In this document: piece by piece, positions 13,412 through 25,068 of the stretch
How the letters are laid out: every line of letters starts with the position of its first letter
Position numbering within the stretch: position 1 is the first letter of the stretch
DNA from: Alternaria dauci
Lineage: Eukaryota; Ascomycota; Dothideomycetes; Pleosporales; Pleosporaceae
DNA length: 64,000 bases
Direction: 5' to 3'
Assembly (NCBI RefSeq): GCF_042100115.1
Contig: NC_091276.1
Span: forward strand, 1,178,001 to 1,242,000
Position numbers and translations under genes: made by a program
The notes under the pieces: generated by a model
What the model was told of the DNA's origin: nothing
What the model saw: the letters and a program-made list of their open reading frames with translations, nothing else
The model's database searches: none

Positions 13412-14551
13412 CTATCTTCGAGATGGCTCAACGTAGTCGCTGGTGCCTTCCTCAAAGTCTTCGTCGTCTTCGTCTTCATCTTCGTCGTCCTCAAAATCCG
13501 GGTCGGGGCTAACTCTGGGCGGATGCCTTGCCCGCAAGATACGGCCGGTCTGACTGGCTGCGACATCGACTCCGTTGACCTTCGCTCTCACGCGGCCCTG
13601 TCTGCCTCTGCCTTCGAAGTCAAGCTCCCACTCCAGCTCAAGTGCCTGCTGTCTGGTGCCCGCATTATCGATGATCCAGTTATACGGTTGCTTTAGAACG
13701 ATCTCGGTGCGAATCACAAAGGTTCCCCAGCCCCGAGCTTTGAACTCAAAAGGTGGCTTTCGGAGGATGACGTGGTTTCGGCGAAAGGTAGGATGCTAGA
13801 ATTTGTCAGCGCTGCAGTGATGAAAAAACTGGTCGATGCGCAAGTGTCTCCAAGTCATACGCCCGTTTGATCCTTCCCGGGATCCCGTCGAAGTCTCGAG
13901 CTTACTAGACGCTCTGTGCGGGGAGGCATTGGCATCGAGACATTGAATATTGAACCTCGTCTTGGCTGGAACAGGAGTCGGAAACATACCAGGTGGATGT
14001 GTACTTCCTTTATCAAGTCTGGTCTCGAGGTACGCACAAAAAATGTCCAGTCGTGCTCATTGTCATCGCCGGGGTTCCTGATGAGCCTGTGCTTGTTGCC
14101 TATGAGGATCATGACACCCTCAAACCCATCACGCCCGACACGCGATCCCCTGTCCTCTTCCTCTTCTACCCGTCTCTCGGCATACGTTATGGGATACTGG
14201 TGTTCCAACCGCCTTGCCAGCGCGTTATCCGGGGCTGCAGTGGTGCGAGTCCTGCACATGGGGCAGTTGGCTTCGAGATCATATGTCGGATCATAATTCG
14301 GGTCGAAGTCTGCGAGGTTCACGTCCCAGCTCGAATGTTCGATGCGGTTTGTGTTGGAGGCGTCGGACCACTGTGCCATGCATGACGCACATAGCAGGTG
14401 GTTGCACCGAGTTTTCACGGGCGTAAGAAGGAGGAGCTGGCAGATCTGTCATCTGTTAGCAGCGGCACGCGTGATTGCGTGATGTGCTTACGGGGCAGAG
14501 GTCGTCGTGCGCGACGAGTTCTGCGTTTGGCTGTGTTCCTGTTTCGGCCAT
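13412..14551 (-). CDS. RING finger-YEATS domain fusion protein
   Basis: Three exons (14551-14492, 14445-13990, 13795-13412) encode 299 residues; introns are 46 and 194 nt, both phase 0. The N-terminus carries a C3HC4-type RING: CPIC at residues 19-22, RCNHLLCASC near 34-43, and the last pair CPMC after a 30-residue insert rich in Asp. From about residue 100 the protein matches a YEATS domain: GNKHRLI, DWTFFVRT, KEVHIHLHPTF, RKPPFEF and GWGTF, with the LHPTF and WGxF stretches that line the acyl-lysine pocket. The C-terminus is a strongly acidic tail (EDDEDEDEDDEDFEE). RING domains recruit ubiquitin E2 enzymes; YEATS domains read acylated histone lysines. A chromatin-directed ubiquitin ligase is therefore inferred. 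The start codon context atcgccATGG is strong. Confidence 0.85.
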
Positions 14552-14904
14552 GGCGATGCTGCGACGGAGAACATGAGGAAAGAAGGAATCAAGTCATGGA
14601 GCCATAGGCGCAGTCTTTAGCTGCCACCCCTAGACGTGATTGCGGCATGGCTCGCGCGATGTTGTTGGAGGTTGCGTTACCGCCATTGGCTGTGACGTCC
14701 TCCAGGCATCAGTCTGCACGAGCCATGGCGAGGGGAGCCTCCACGTGATCGCGCGTTGGGATCTGCACAAATCATGTCCCCGCAGTGTGTGCTTTGTACA
14801 GAACCTGATGCATTAGCTATCATCACACAAAGTTTCGCTGTCAAGCTGCCCTGTCCCGATAATACCCTGGATCAAGCGGATGCACATGAACCGAGTCAAC
14901 TCTC
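14552..14904. other. Short intergenic region with an E-box
   Basis: 353 bases upstream of the RING-YEATS start and downstream of the kinase-HET stop. A CACGTG core lies at 14742-14747, about 190 nt upstream of the RING-YEATS ATG. Nothing else is evident. Confidence 0.4.
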
Positions 14905-17900
14905 TCACACTATCTTCCCTTGGATACCCTCTCCGTCCAGCGAGATGAACTTGCCGAGCATGAACCCAACACCGACCCTTTCGTACACCCTCAAGTCCCC
15001 GCTAGACAGGCTTTGGACGGGCATAACAAGTAACACGTAATATCTTTTCTCTTTGTCACTCCGCCCCTCTTTACCCTTAGCCACGACAACACATTGCGCC
15101 CGCTGACCATCGGATGCCGTCCGTCTCTCTGTGTCATAGACAATCTTGACTTCAAACTGTTGTCTACCTGCCACGTCAAAATTGCGGACAGTGGCCGTGA
15201 TGGCGATTTCACCACCAGACAATGTAATTGGGGTAGTAGACGCAGAACCGGAGCTCCAAGGCGGCTGTAGTTCGTTGTATTCCCAGTCTGCAGAATGAAA
15301 GGGCGGATCTATGAAATCTATTCCGCCTTTGTAGGCCATCCAAGACCAGCTTGGGACTTTGACATTGCGACCAGGCGGGAACTCGATGGGTGTTAGGTGC
15401 TCGGCGTCTCCTTCTTCTTCGCCCCGCTGCCAAAGAAGACTGCGATGGAAGAGGCCGCCATTGTGTTTGTCACCATCGTCGAAGATGCCGTAATTGCCCT
15501 TCGTTCCAAAGGCTTCCTGTAACCGTTTCTCTAGGCCAGCGATGGCGAACGGTCGGTCGCCGTAATGAGTAAAGTTGAGACGCGAGTACTGCTTGTAGAG
15601 ACCCTGGAAGTAGGATATTTTCCCTGCTCGGTTGGCGCGCATGGCTTTGGTTGGAAATTTAGGGTCGCCGAGGAAGTCGGCCATGTTGCTGTAGCAGATA
15701 GTGTTAGGCATCTGTACATGAAGGGACACATTTGTGGCATCACTTACTTGTGCATCTTGGTCATCGTCTCACACCGGATGCCATCCCCGCACTCAAAGTA
15801 CATTTGGCTCTCGGTGAAGTAGATTGTCCGCCGCGCAAGCGCACGTTCCTGGAGCACCCATCCACGCTTGTTCAGTGCGCCTTCAATCACATCTTTGTTG
15901 AAGTTGTCGATTGTTTTGCAGACATAGAACGGCTTCTCATTCCCACGTTGAAAGGTGACGTAGTCACGTCGCTTCCTCGGACGCAGGAAGCCATCGCGTT
16001 GGTTGGTTGCCCGACTTGCAGCGAGAACGCAGTAAGCATCACTGAAGACATTTTCCATTCTCTGTGCTTCTTCCTTGAAATCACCATCATCGCCTTGGAT
16101 GATGGCTAACGAATCAATCCACAGGTAGCGAATCCCCAGCTTTCGTGTGCAATATACAGCATCTTGGAAGGTTGCAGGCAGCTTTTCATGCGGTATGCGT
16201 ACCCTGTGAGATGCAATATTTGCTTGCGACGTGCAAAACGGTGGATACTTTACGGTGTCTCCCCATGGATGTGAAAGCGCAATATAGGCTTTGCTCGAGA
16301 CGGACTCCTCACGGGTATCGATGAGCCGAAGGATGGGATCTTGTGTGGAACCAACGTCAATCAGGCGTGTTGGAACACTTTCTGGCTCCTTGTGACAGTC
16401 TTGATGTTTGACGTTCTGTGGATCTTTGGCGTTGCAGTTCTCAAGCCACAGTTTCATTATCTCGAATGAAGTCTCGGTACCTGGCTGAGGTGGGTCAGGA
16501 AAGCCCAGCTGGATAGCGGTCGGTGGATTGCACTCTATCATTTGTTAGCATCTTGAGAGAATTCTCAAATGCAGGCTCCTCCAGGGGCTTCGAGTGCAGT
16601 CTACGCTGCGAAAATGCCGAGGAACTAAGGACTCACCAAGGCTTCTGAAGATCGAAAGTACAGGGAACGGCTCTCCCACAATCAGTAGAGCTGATTGCTT
16701 TCGTTCAAAACCAATGGCCTTTCTTTTAGTACCGTCGCTTTTGGCGCTGACGTCGTTGAGCATATTGCAAAAGTCGCAGAAGCGTGATCGATCTTCGAGG
16801 GCCGACATCGTGTCTTCGAATGCGAAACCTCCAACCCAGAAATCTAACTTGATGCAGCGATCGCAGAGCTTCTTTGCGGATACGGCATCAGTTGCTGGCG
16901 AAAACTCCTTCGCGACTACCCGAGTTGATAGAGCTGTAGGCAACTTCTCATCAATGTAGAATTCCCAGTCTCTGAGTGGAGGAAGTCGATAGTCGGACGT
17001 CCTTATAGGACGACCCAGAACGCCGCTGAGCATAGGCTCTTGCGTTGGCGTAAGCTTAGGAAACATCGGTACTTCATATCTGTTAGCAGCAGCAGCAGCA
17101 GGGGTCAGCATAGTGGCTCTCTTGACGGGCAGCTTCACGCTTGTCCTGAGTTTCCCTGTGAACAGGTATCCGGGTTTGTGTCGTATCTTGGCCAAAATGG
17201 TGTCTAGAGAGTCACGAAACTGCGCAGCCGTTGCACGATAACGCGTAAAGGTGTCGTCAATTCCTGGTTGTGCGAAAGACCGACCGCCGTTAACCGAACT
17301 TTCCCGAGTTGGTGGCAGAGGAACAACGAGCAGTTTCTCTTGGACCAAATGGAGAAGGTCGGCAATTGCCGTATTCCCAGAACACTCTGGATCTGTCTCT
17401 TGCATTGCCTCCATCCACTTGCGAACGACTCTGTGAACGTCCGGGCGAGTTGCTTCTCCTAGAATCGGCATTTCGAAATACTGGCAGTGATTCTGCGCAT
17501 CTCCTTTCAACTGACCGTAGAAGTTGTTGAGCTCGTCATTGCCATACAAAAGCCATATTATGAACTCAAGGGTAATACAGCCCATTGACCAGACATCGTA
17601 AAGACGCGATCTTGGTCCGTTGAGTTCTCCAAATGCTTCTGGCGCCTCATATTGAACAGTACCATATCTCGTACTGGTGAGATGCGTCCGATCTTGAGTG
17701 ACGACAATGTGTTGCTTTGCAAGACCCATATCAGCTAACTTTAAAGTTCCTAGCTTCTTCTGGGAATTCATGAATCGAAGGATGTTTTCGGGCTTCAGGT
17801 CGCCATGTCTGATGGACTTGGTAGTAATTTGATGAGCATCATATGTCTCCTCATCGTGTTCGTCGTGAAACTGCATCTCAGGTATGGCACTTTCTTCATG

Positions 17901-18958
17901 CTGTGCACTATTTGAGAGAGCGCTCACTGATTGACCACTGTTGCAGTAATGTAAACAATGGAGTGCGTCTGCGAGGCCTCTCAGTTGGCCAATGGCTTCA
18001 TGAATCAGCTCAGCATTTGGACCCGAACTTTGTCGTGAAGTCTGGACCCAGTAGTCGCGTAAGCTATCGCCATCCGCCCACGGAAACATGAAATAGCGGC
18101 TGTCCCCTCTTCTTATTGCGGCAACGCATTCGGTGATATGTGGGTGCTTGAGCTTGTTGATATTTGCTAAAGCTCCTGCTTCTTTGTCCCAAGCATCCTC
18201 AGTGCCCTGCCTGTCGTTGCCCCGTGTGATTTTGATCTCTTTGATGGCTACCTACTGTAGAGTCAGTATTGATACCCGTCCAAAAAGTATTGACATACGT
18301 GTTGCATGCTGTATCGTCTCTGATGATCTGGATGAACTCGTACTTTGTGTACAGATCCGAAAGCTCCGACTTTGGGTGTAACGTCTTCTTTGGTAAACGG
18401 AAATATGCAGTTATGTAGCAGATTGTAGCTATATTGATCTGGTGAGAATACTGGTACAAGCAGATGCCACTGCTTATTGTAGAAGTCGTGGATCTTTTGG
18501 CTTGTCCAGACCTTTTTATGAAATACCTTCGGCGGTGGCGCCGATAGTAGGGGATCGGGTAGGGGCAAGTTCCTGTCATCGAATCCACCGGTTTTGAAGA
18601 GTGCCATGGAGAGCAGTAAATAATAGGGATCGGGTTCGCATTGGACGAGTATTGCAAATGTCTTCAATGCTTTTTCGCAAATCCAGCGTGCGAGGACTTC
18701 TTGAGATGCACGGTTGAAGGTTCTTTGGTTCTCTCGGACTGGTACATCTTCTATCTTTCTCAACTCTGCCTCAATTCTCTCTTTCGTAACTAATTCTGCG
18801 AAACGCGTCTCGGGGAGGTAGTCCCTAGGCGGGTCATGGAAATTGCTGGGCACGAATGAGGCTATCAAACTGCTGGCTAATGACTGCTCGTCGACAGGAT
18901 CATCCAGAAAATCCAGGTCCTGTAGGATATCTGCAATGTCCGCTTCCGCTTCCATCAT
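14905..18958 (-). CDS. Protein kinase-HET domain fusion protein
   Basis: Four exons (18958-18299, 18251-16637, 16534-15748, 15688-14905) give one 1281-residue frame; introns are 47, 102 and 59 nt with good borders. Residues 1-190 are an N-terminal region shared in style with the neighbouring kinase. A kinase domain follows: glycine loop GAFGSV at about 198-203, VAIK lysine at 224, HGDLKPEN at 369 onward (HGD in place of HRD), DMG at 394-396 (in place of DFG) and APE at 423-425. A linker with CDRC...CDFC cysteine pairs leads into a HET domain from about 840: ALSHPWG, LGIRYLWIDSLAIIQ, RGWVLQERALARRTIYF. HET domains trigger cell death in vegetative incompatibility, so kinase-controlled allorecognition is inferred. 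The joins across both halves keep frame without stops, which argues for a true fusion rather than two genes. Confidence 0.85.
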
Positions 18959-19783
18959 TGTGAGAAATTGTGATTGATTGTTTGCAGATGGCGGGACCGG
19001 CGAGCTGGCGAGCTACGGGATCAGTCGAGCAGCGTGCGAAGCGCAGGCGAAGGGGTCAGGCGTGCTACCGATGCTAGATAACTTTAGCCTTGCACTAGTG
19101 TGAGAGTGAATTAGCAAAATACTTAGGCCCAAATTATTGGCAGCGGCCTTGCCATTTATGGCTGGTTTTACCGTGCCGCAGGACGGCAGAGCCGCATGGT
19201 TGCTTTTTCGTGGATCGAGATACAAACATGCGAATCTGACAAATGGTACAAGGCCACGTCTCGTACCCCTGGTAATCAGCCTTCAGCTCAAGGCGAGAGA
19301 GACGGCGATCTGCCCCGATGCGTGCAAATGTGCCTGACCCCGCCCCAGCTGAACTGCAGGTGAACTGAAACTGATCTATGACCTGACCCCGCCGGTTCTT
19401 GAGGTCCATGAACAGGTGATGATCCAGTGTGTCAGCTTGAGTATTCATGGCACCGATGGTACCTACCTAGGTACACAGGCACATTGTCACACTGTCACAC
19501 TGTATGTTTCAGCTCCAGATCTGCGCGCTTATTGAGCACCGCAGCTAGGTAGGCGCGAGAGGCAGAAAAACAAGCTGACAACCTTGTCATTCGCGTAGCA
19601 ACTAACGCTGTCCGCATTGTTGAACAGCGGCTATAAGTACAGTTCGGCAGATAGCGTGATGCATGCCCGTGAAAGTAAGCACCTGTAGTACCGAGGCGCA
19701 TGCGTGTATATTGCAGATATTCGTCCCAGGTTTCATCGATGTATCGGAGACAGAAAACTAGATTGTATGCTGAATCTCGCTGT
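18959..19783. other. Spacer between the two head-to-tail kinase genes
   Basis: 825 bases that should contain the kinase-HET promoter and the 3' end of the upstream kinase. A near-tandem TGTCACAC duplication occurs at about 19484-19502. No gene seen. Confidence 0.4.
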
Positions 19784-22700
19784 TCAGGATGGGCTTCGAG
19801 TGATACTTCGCAGATAACGGCTTTTGTGTCGCTCTTTGATGTCGTGGAGTACTTTGCGCTGTCGTGCCAATGGGACATGCCGCATAGGAAGATTCTTCTC
19901 AATGACGCGTTCGGCATGCCGCGACATCTTCAACCTGAAAGATCGTGGCATCGGTTCACGCTTGATAGACCAAAGATTTCTCTCATCTGCGTAGCCCTCT
20001 TGCTGGGAACAGTCATCGTGCATGCGTTTAAGCCATCTCCAGATATCCGCGCAGGATGCTCGTTGAGCCGAATCCACAACTAGCATTTCAGTCTGAATCA
20101 TATTCAGGAAGTCGTGCAGGTAGTCGGTACAATTGGGATGCCGATGGAGTTCATCTATGAACTGTAGAGAGAAGATCAGCCATTGGAGCAACGACAGAGC
20201 GGGTGGAAAATATACCAGTGTAACAGCTTTCTTGACCATGACTTCCGGTTGTTCAGTCTCCTGGTCTCTCACGACCTGAAAAAAGGTATCAGTTGGCTGG
20301 TTGTTCTGGAAGGCGTCTGGCGTGATTCGTTCTCGTGAGAATGTCAACAGTAAAGATTTTCCACCAAGTACCCAAGTTATGAATTCAAGGTAGACACAGC
20401 CTAAACACCAGATGTCATAGGATTGACGAACGATTTTCGGCTGAAGATCGCTCTCAGGAGGTCGATACGTCAAGGTGTTGGCAACATCACGAGGCTGCGT
20501 TCGGCTCAGTAGGGTGTTGAGTTCTGCTTGCCCAAAGTCGGCCAGCTTCAGGGTGCCCTTCAGGCCATCGTGATCAGCGTCGCTGTCATCATACCAAAGT
20601 ATATTACCCGGATTGATGTCTCCGTGACGACCATACTTCTTTTGATGAGTCTGCTCCTCAGTGTCAATTGTTGTCTGGTCGAAGCCAACTAGCTTCTGGG
20701 TACGCTTGAGGACTCCGATACTAGCATTCTTGTTATGAATGAGTACACCACTTGCATCGTGGTCCCCAAGAGGACTACGGTGCTTCATGCGGCGCCGCTC
20801 ACCGTCGACTGATAAAGACGACGGCCACAACGGCCGCTCCGATACTATCGGGCTAGCTGGCTGTTCAAGAGAGTCACACGACTGCACTCTATTGATGAAG
20901 GGATCGATGAAGAAGCCAGGAGCATCTGCTTCATTCGTTCCCTGATTGGAATCCTCTACATGAAGTGAGCAGGGTATTCAGTCGAACAATACGGTGAATA
21001 ATTTTGTGCGCCGGGCACACAGCGTAACCGTACATACCTTTTTGGCGAAAAGTTGCATGCTTTGCTACGCCAGACTGGCATTCGGATGTCAAGTGCCTGT
21101 GAAGTCTGAGAAGAGCCTCGGCAATACCCGCACACTGTTCAGCTACCCATGAGATGCTGGGAAGGTCAAGCATGGGTCGTGTGTGGATGTCCTTCCAGTA
21201 AGTGAAAAGGTCGCCCTCTGCACGATAAAAGATGAGGTGAAATTTTCGGAACTGCTCATAAGTGGCTAGGAGAGACACAATGTGTCTGTGAGATCTTGCA
21301 CCGCTGAATGACTTCAAGATCACAATTTCTTTCTTGAATGCTTCCCTGTCGCTCTCGTATAGTTGTTGCTTGACGGCGAAACCTCGACGACACAGCCTCT
21401 TATCACGGAAGTTGTGATGATCGCCGTGTATGCGCACCATGAAGACCTTTCCGAACCCCCCTGTCCTGTCCACGTCTTCTTCTTCGGCGTCGTCTGGGGG
21501 AACAAAAGGTATGATATGATGGTCATGTAGAGCGTAGTGTTTGACGTCTCCGTCGTCGTCTTGGGCGAAGAAGGGTGCTAGCAGCTTCCACTGGTATTCT
21601 TGAAAATTTCGGAGCTTGATGGGAGACCACTTAGGGTGTTGGAAGCACTGAAGCAAGGTGTTCGATGGCTTTCCAGATGGATCTCTGCGACACAGCCCAC
21701 TCTTTCCGTTGGACTTCATCAACATCAGAGGTAGATCAAGGTCGCTCACATCTTCTTCAAGGAACAATGAAATCGAAGATGTGTACTCGGCGATGACAAG
21801 CAAAGCAAATATCTTTCGGAACGTTTTGATCTTTTCCTTTCCCCTGTGTATGACATGGCTCTCGCTGCACACGCGTCCAGCGAGTTGTCGGATACTTTCA
21901 GTAGTGTGTGAATGCGAGAGGTCCTTCTTGAGCACCTGAACGACAGTATCGGTGTTGACAAGGCGGCAAAGTGCGCCCTTTGGTAAGAATTCCTGATCGT
22001 GTCCTTGAGTATTCCACGTCCTTTGTAGAGCATCTAGGATTCTAGTTTGCAGTTCTTGGCACCCCTCAACTATAGGGAGGAGGTCGCATAGTTGCTCAAG
22101 CTCGAGCTTTGCGTCATCGTTACCACTCTCTTGGGCATCTGTATGATTTTGGTGCAGTTGTTGTTGGTTACCCGCGTCAGAGATGACATCTTGATCGGCA
22201 GGATAATAATCATGACGAGGAACGCTAAGAAACGAGGCGTCACCGAGGCGCGACGTGTAAGGTCGCTGCCCTTTCGATTGGGTCTCCAATATAGCGTTGT
22301 GTAGCTTAAGAGGAGTCGCCTAATAGTGATGTCAGTTACACGATGCTAGAAACTTTATGCTGCGCTCACACTCACAATAGGTTTGACTTCGTCATACTTT
22401 GGCTCGTCAAAATCAGAAGGCTCATCTGCTCCTGCCGTAGTCCAAGCTTCATCCAGAGAGGGAGAAGAAACGGTCGTTCCAGTCCGCCATTGGTTGGGGG
22501 AGATCCAGTCAGGCGAGCCTGAACCTCGTCTGATTCCTTGACTGCAAGATAGAGGCCTAGATTCTAGGTCGATTGGTGTCCATAGTTCCAGTATTGAGTC
22601 CTCGTCACCGTCGCCATCATCATCGCCATCGCTCGATTCTGATGGCTTGTGGAAGGAGTCATGCCGGGGCTTGGGTGTAATCGGGATCTTCAGGTGGTCA

Positions 22701-23017
22701 CCTATGCCAAACTTATCGCTATCAATGCACTGTTGCCTCCATCCAAGCTTCGGTCCAACTGCGAAAGCATTTGATGTCTCTGTAGAACCAGATGACCGAA
22801 GATGTCTGCTGTTCGACGTAAACTTTTCGTGTGTCGTATCTGCTGACGCTACATTTCGAGCGCTAGTGTCCGGCAGTACTGGGCTTGATATGACTGACGC
22901 AGGCACGTGAAACTGTGGCGGGGCGTTCTGCAATTCTGCTTGGCCGTTGTTGGTTAAGCTTTTGACCGGATCATGACGTGGATGATGATGTGGGGCGGCC
23001 ACCTCAGAAGCGTGCAT
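19784..23017 (-). CDS. Fungal-type serine/threonine protein kinase
   Basis: Four exons (23017-22376, 22319-21038, 20955-20216, 20161-19784) encode 1013 residues. The first 220 residues are Ser/Pro/Asp-rich and probably disordered. Residues 225-490 form a helical region like that in the N-terminus of the kinase-HET neighbour. The kinase domain starts at GGFGKVF (501-507), with FAVK lysine at 531. It has a long insert before HGDINPGN (752 onward), then LADFG (DFG at 781-783) and RPPE in place of APE. Lys, catalytic Asp and DFG Asp are all present, so activity is plausible. The 54-nt third intron (20215-20162) is stop-free and a multiple of three; removing it joins VTL to FIDELHRHPNCTDY, the expected family spacing. 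The gene lies head-to-tail with the kinase-HET gene and the two probably share ancestry. No substrate can be named. Confidence 0.8.
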
Positions 23018-23493
23018 GACTGTTTCTTAGACGTTGTCCAGTGCAACAAAGAAATGGCCCTAATCTTGAGACAACAACGCGGCGTCTTGTTGTGATATAT
23101 GTGGCAGCCTCAGGCGAAGGACCTCCTGTGCAACAAGGCTGTGCATCGAGTGCCTCATGATAACCGCCGTTCCAGGTCCCTCGACATTTCTGCCTGCGGG
23201 GCTTAGAGACGTGGCTGCATAAGTTGCCTTGTTTCTATCGCCCAGCGTACGGTTGGCCGTACATGCAATCAGCCGGTCGACTTCAAAAGGTGACTGCTAG
23301 AGAACCTTGCAAGTGGCGCAGCTCAGCCCCCTTCAGCCCCGATGTAACACACGCGCGACCTTGGCCTGCTACCTCAAATATAAGTTGAGCCCTCCACGGC
23401 ATTCAAGTCCGTGATGTAGTCCAGGAGGAATAGATTATCAGATTCCACTATTCTGAGTACGTTCAACATCCAACGGAAAGACAAGACAAGACA
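23018..23493. promoter_or_regulatory. Divergent promoter, kinase gene and 84-residue gene
   Basis: 476 bases between the start codons of the kinase (minus) and the small plus-strand gene. An ATATAAG element at 23378-23384 sits about 110 nt upstream of the plus-strand ATG and is a plausible TATA box. No other feature stands out. Confidence 0.4.
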
Positions 23494-23864
23494 ATGACGG
23501 TTTCCGCAATCAACACGGTTGTCGAAACAGCGCTGTCTTCGTCTGTCGAGCAAAGCCCTGGAGTTCCGGATCTAGACGATGCGCAGTCAATCTCTGGGCG
23601 AAATATAGATCCAAACAAGTTGACGATGCTTCTGAGAGTCAAGTTCGGCGCAGGAGCCTACGATGTCCATGTGAGCACAGCGCGAACGACGCGGGACGAG
23701 CTTCAAGAACCAGAACACCAGCTGACCGACATTGTAGATAATGCAGAACTCGTATTGTATCATCGCTCCGCGAAGGTTGTCAACTGTGAGTCGAGTATCA
23801 GCCTCCATGCATTTCGAAAGCTGACACAATACAGGGAGAGATAGCAAAATGTCGAAAAAGATAG
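23494..23864 (+). CDS. Small fungal protein of unknown function (about 84 aa, three exons)
   Basis: Exons 23494-23670, 23738-23785 and 23835-23864 encode about 84 residues. Introns of 67 and 49 nt have GTGAGC/GTGAGT donors, GCTGACC/GCTGACA branch motifs and AG acceptors. Splicing joins LLRVKFGAGAYDVH to MQNSYCIIAPRRLS and then to GEIAKCRKR, a continuous pattern I associate from memory with short unnamed proteins of Dothideomycetes. The unspliced frame runs 116 codons and loses that pattern in its second half. The N-terminal 45 residues are Ser/Asp/Val-rich and variable-looking. There is no signal peptide or membrane segment. It lies divergently beside the kinase pair. The function is unknown. 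Confidence 0.65.
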
Positions 23865-25068
23865 ATCGATCCTAGAAGCACTTTTTGTTAACTCTTCGTC
23901 CATTTGGGCGTTCTTTGCATGCGACGAAACCGAAGGCACTGTTGCGAATAGGGCGCAACGCTATGATTGCGACACGTGGATTGGAGCAAAGAACGTGAGG
24001 ATCACGAGAGGGACGAGAACAGATGAATATACGCCTTCTGTTTGCGCTAGTGGCGTTTGCATATCGTATGGTGATGGAGTTTGGAGTTTGGAGTTTGGAG
24101 TTTGGAGTTTGAACTGTGGGGATGATTTGGAATCTCGGAAAGTACCTGGATAGAATAAGAACGTATCGGCGAAACCACGCAGATTTGAAGCTTGTTGACT
24201 AAGCAGCTATGACCATGTCTGTCTCCGATGCGATGACCATCGGTTCTGTTATACACGCTCAGTACATCGTGCACGCTTGTCTTGTATTCATCTGCGTTGA
24301 AAATGCATCAAGAAGCATGCTTCTGTCAATCGTGAGCGCAGAGTGACATGATACAATGACGCACCGTCTCCACATTGTCCAACGGTCAACCACATTGGGG
24401 TCGTATAGCGATCAGCAGCGCTACCAAAATACGACCACCCTCTCCTTTCATCTGAGCTGACATCAGACGAACACGGGGAAGGGCGCAGATGATGGCCGAG
24501 GCGCATGCCTGCACCGCCCGCTTTATGCGGGAAGCCATGTCAAGCAAGCTGCCGTACTGAGATCTGCCGAGCGCTTCGGGTATCGGACTTGCAACGGCGA
24601 CGCATCAAGACGATTCCAAGGGCTTGAGATCTCGCGCGCAGATCCATGGCAAACGATGCGCAAGTAAGGCGAAACTGGTGAATGGTTTTAGGACTCGCGC
24701 CAGTACAAGCGCCGATCTCCCGCGCCAGTGTCTCACATAGCAACATTGCGGCGCGTCGCCATTGGCCCACGCTCAATTACGCGGATGTGGCTATGCCGGT
24801 TTCAGGGACTCGAAGCTTGATACTTGACTCCCCTATTCACCTGCAGCTGCGCGCCACCATCACCGCGCACCGCCAGCCTACTTTTGCCCAGCGTTCCTTC
24901 TCACAACTTGCGTCCCTTACGTCGTTGAGAGATAGTGATAACGGATCCTCACAACGCTCACATTCGTTTTGTGCATTGACCCCGGACGCCCAGTCACCCC
25001 CCCGGACCTGGTTTCTTAACACGGCAAAGCCCCCACGGGAATAGGGCAGTACACTCGCAGTACCCACC
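23865..25068. other. Intergenic region upstream of the Tvp38-like gene
   Basis: About 1.2 kb with no supportable gene. It contains a heptamer tandem repeat near its left end. The last 250 bases form the Tvp38-like promoter and leader. Plus- and minus-strand open frames of 70-120 codons overlap and match nothing. Confidence 0.45.
24075..24109. repeat. Tandem repeat, five copies of a 7-bp unit
   Basis: Five perfect head-to-tail copies of TGGAGTT. The unit lies in non-coding sequence about 200 nt past the 84-residue gene and may vary in copy number between isolates. Confidence 0.9.
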
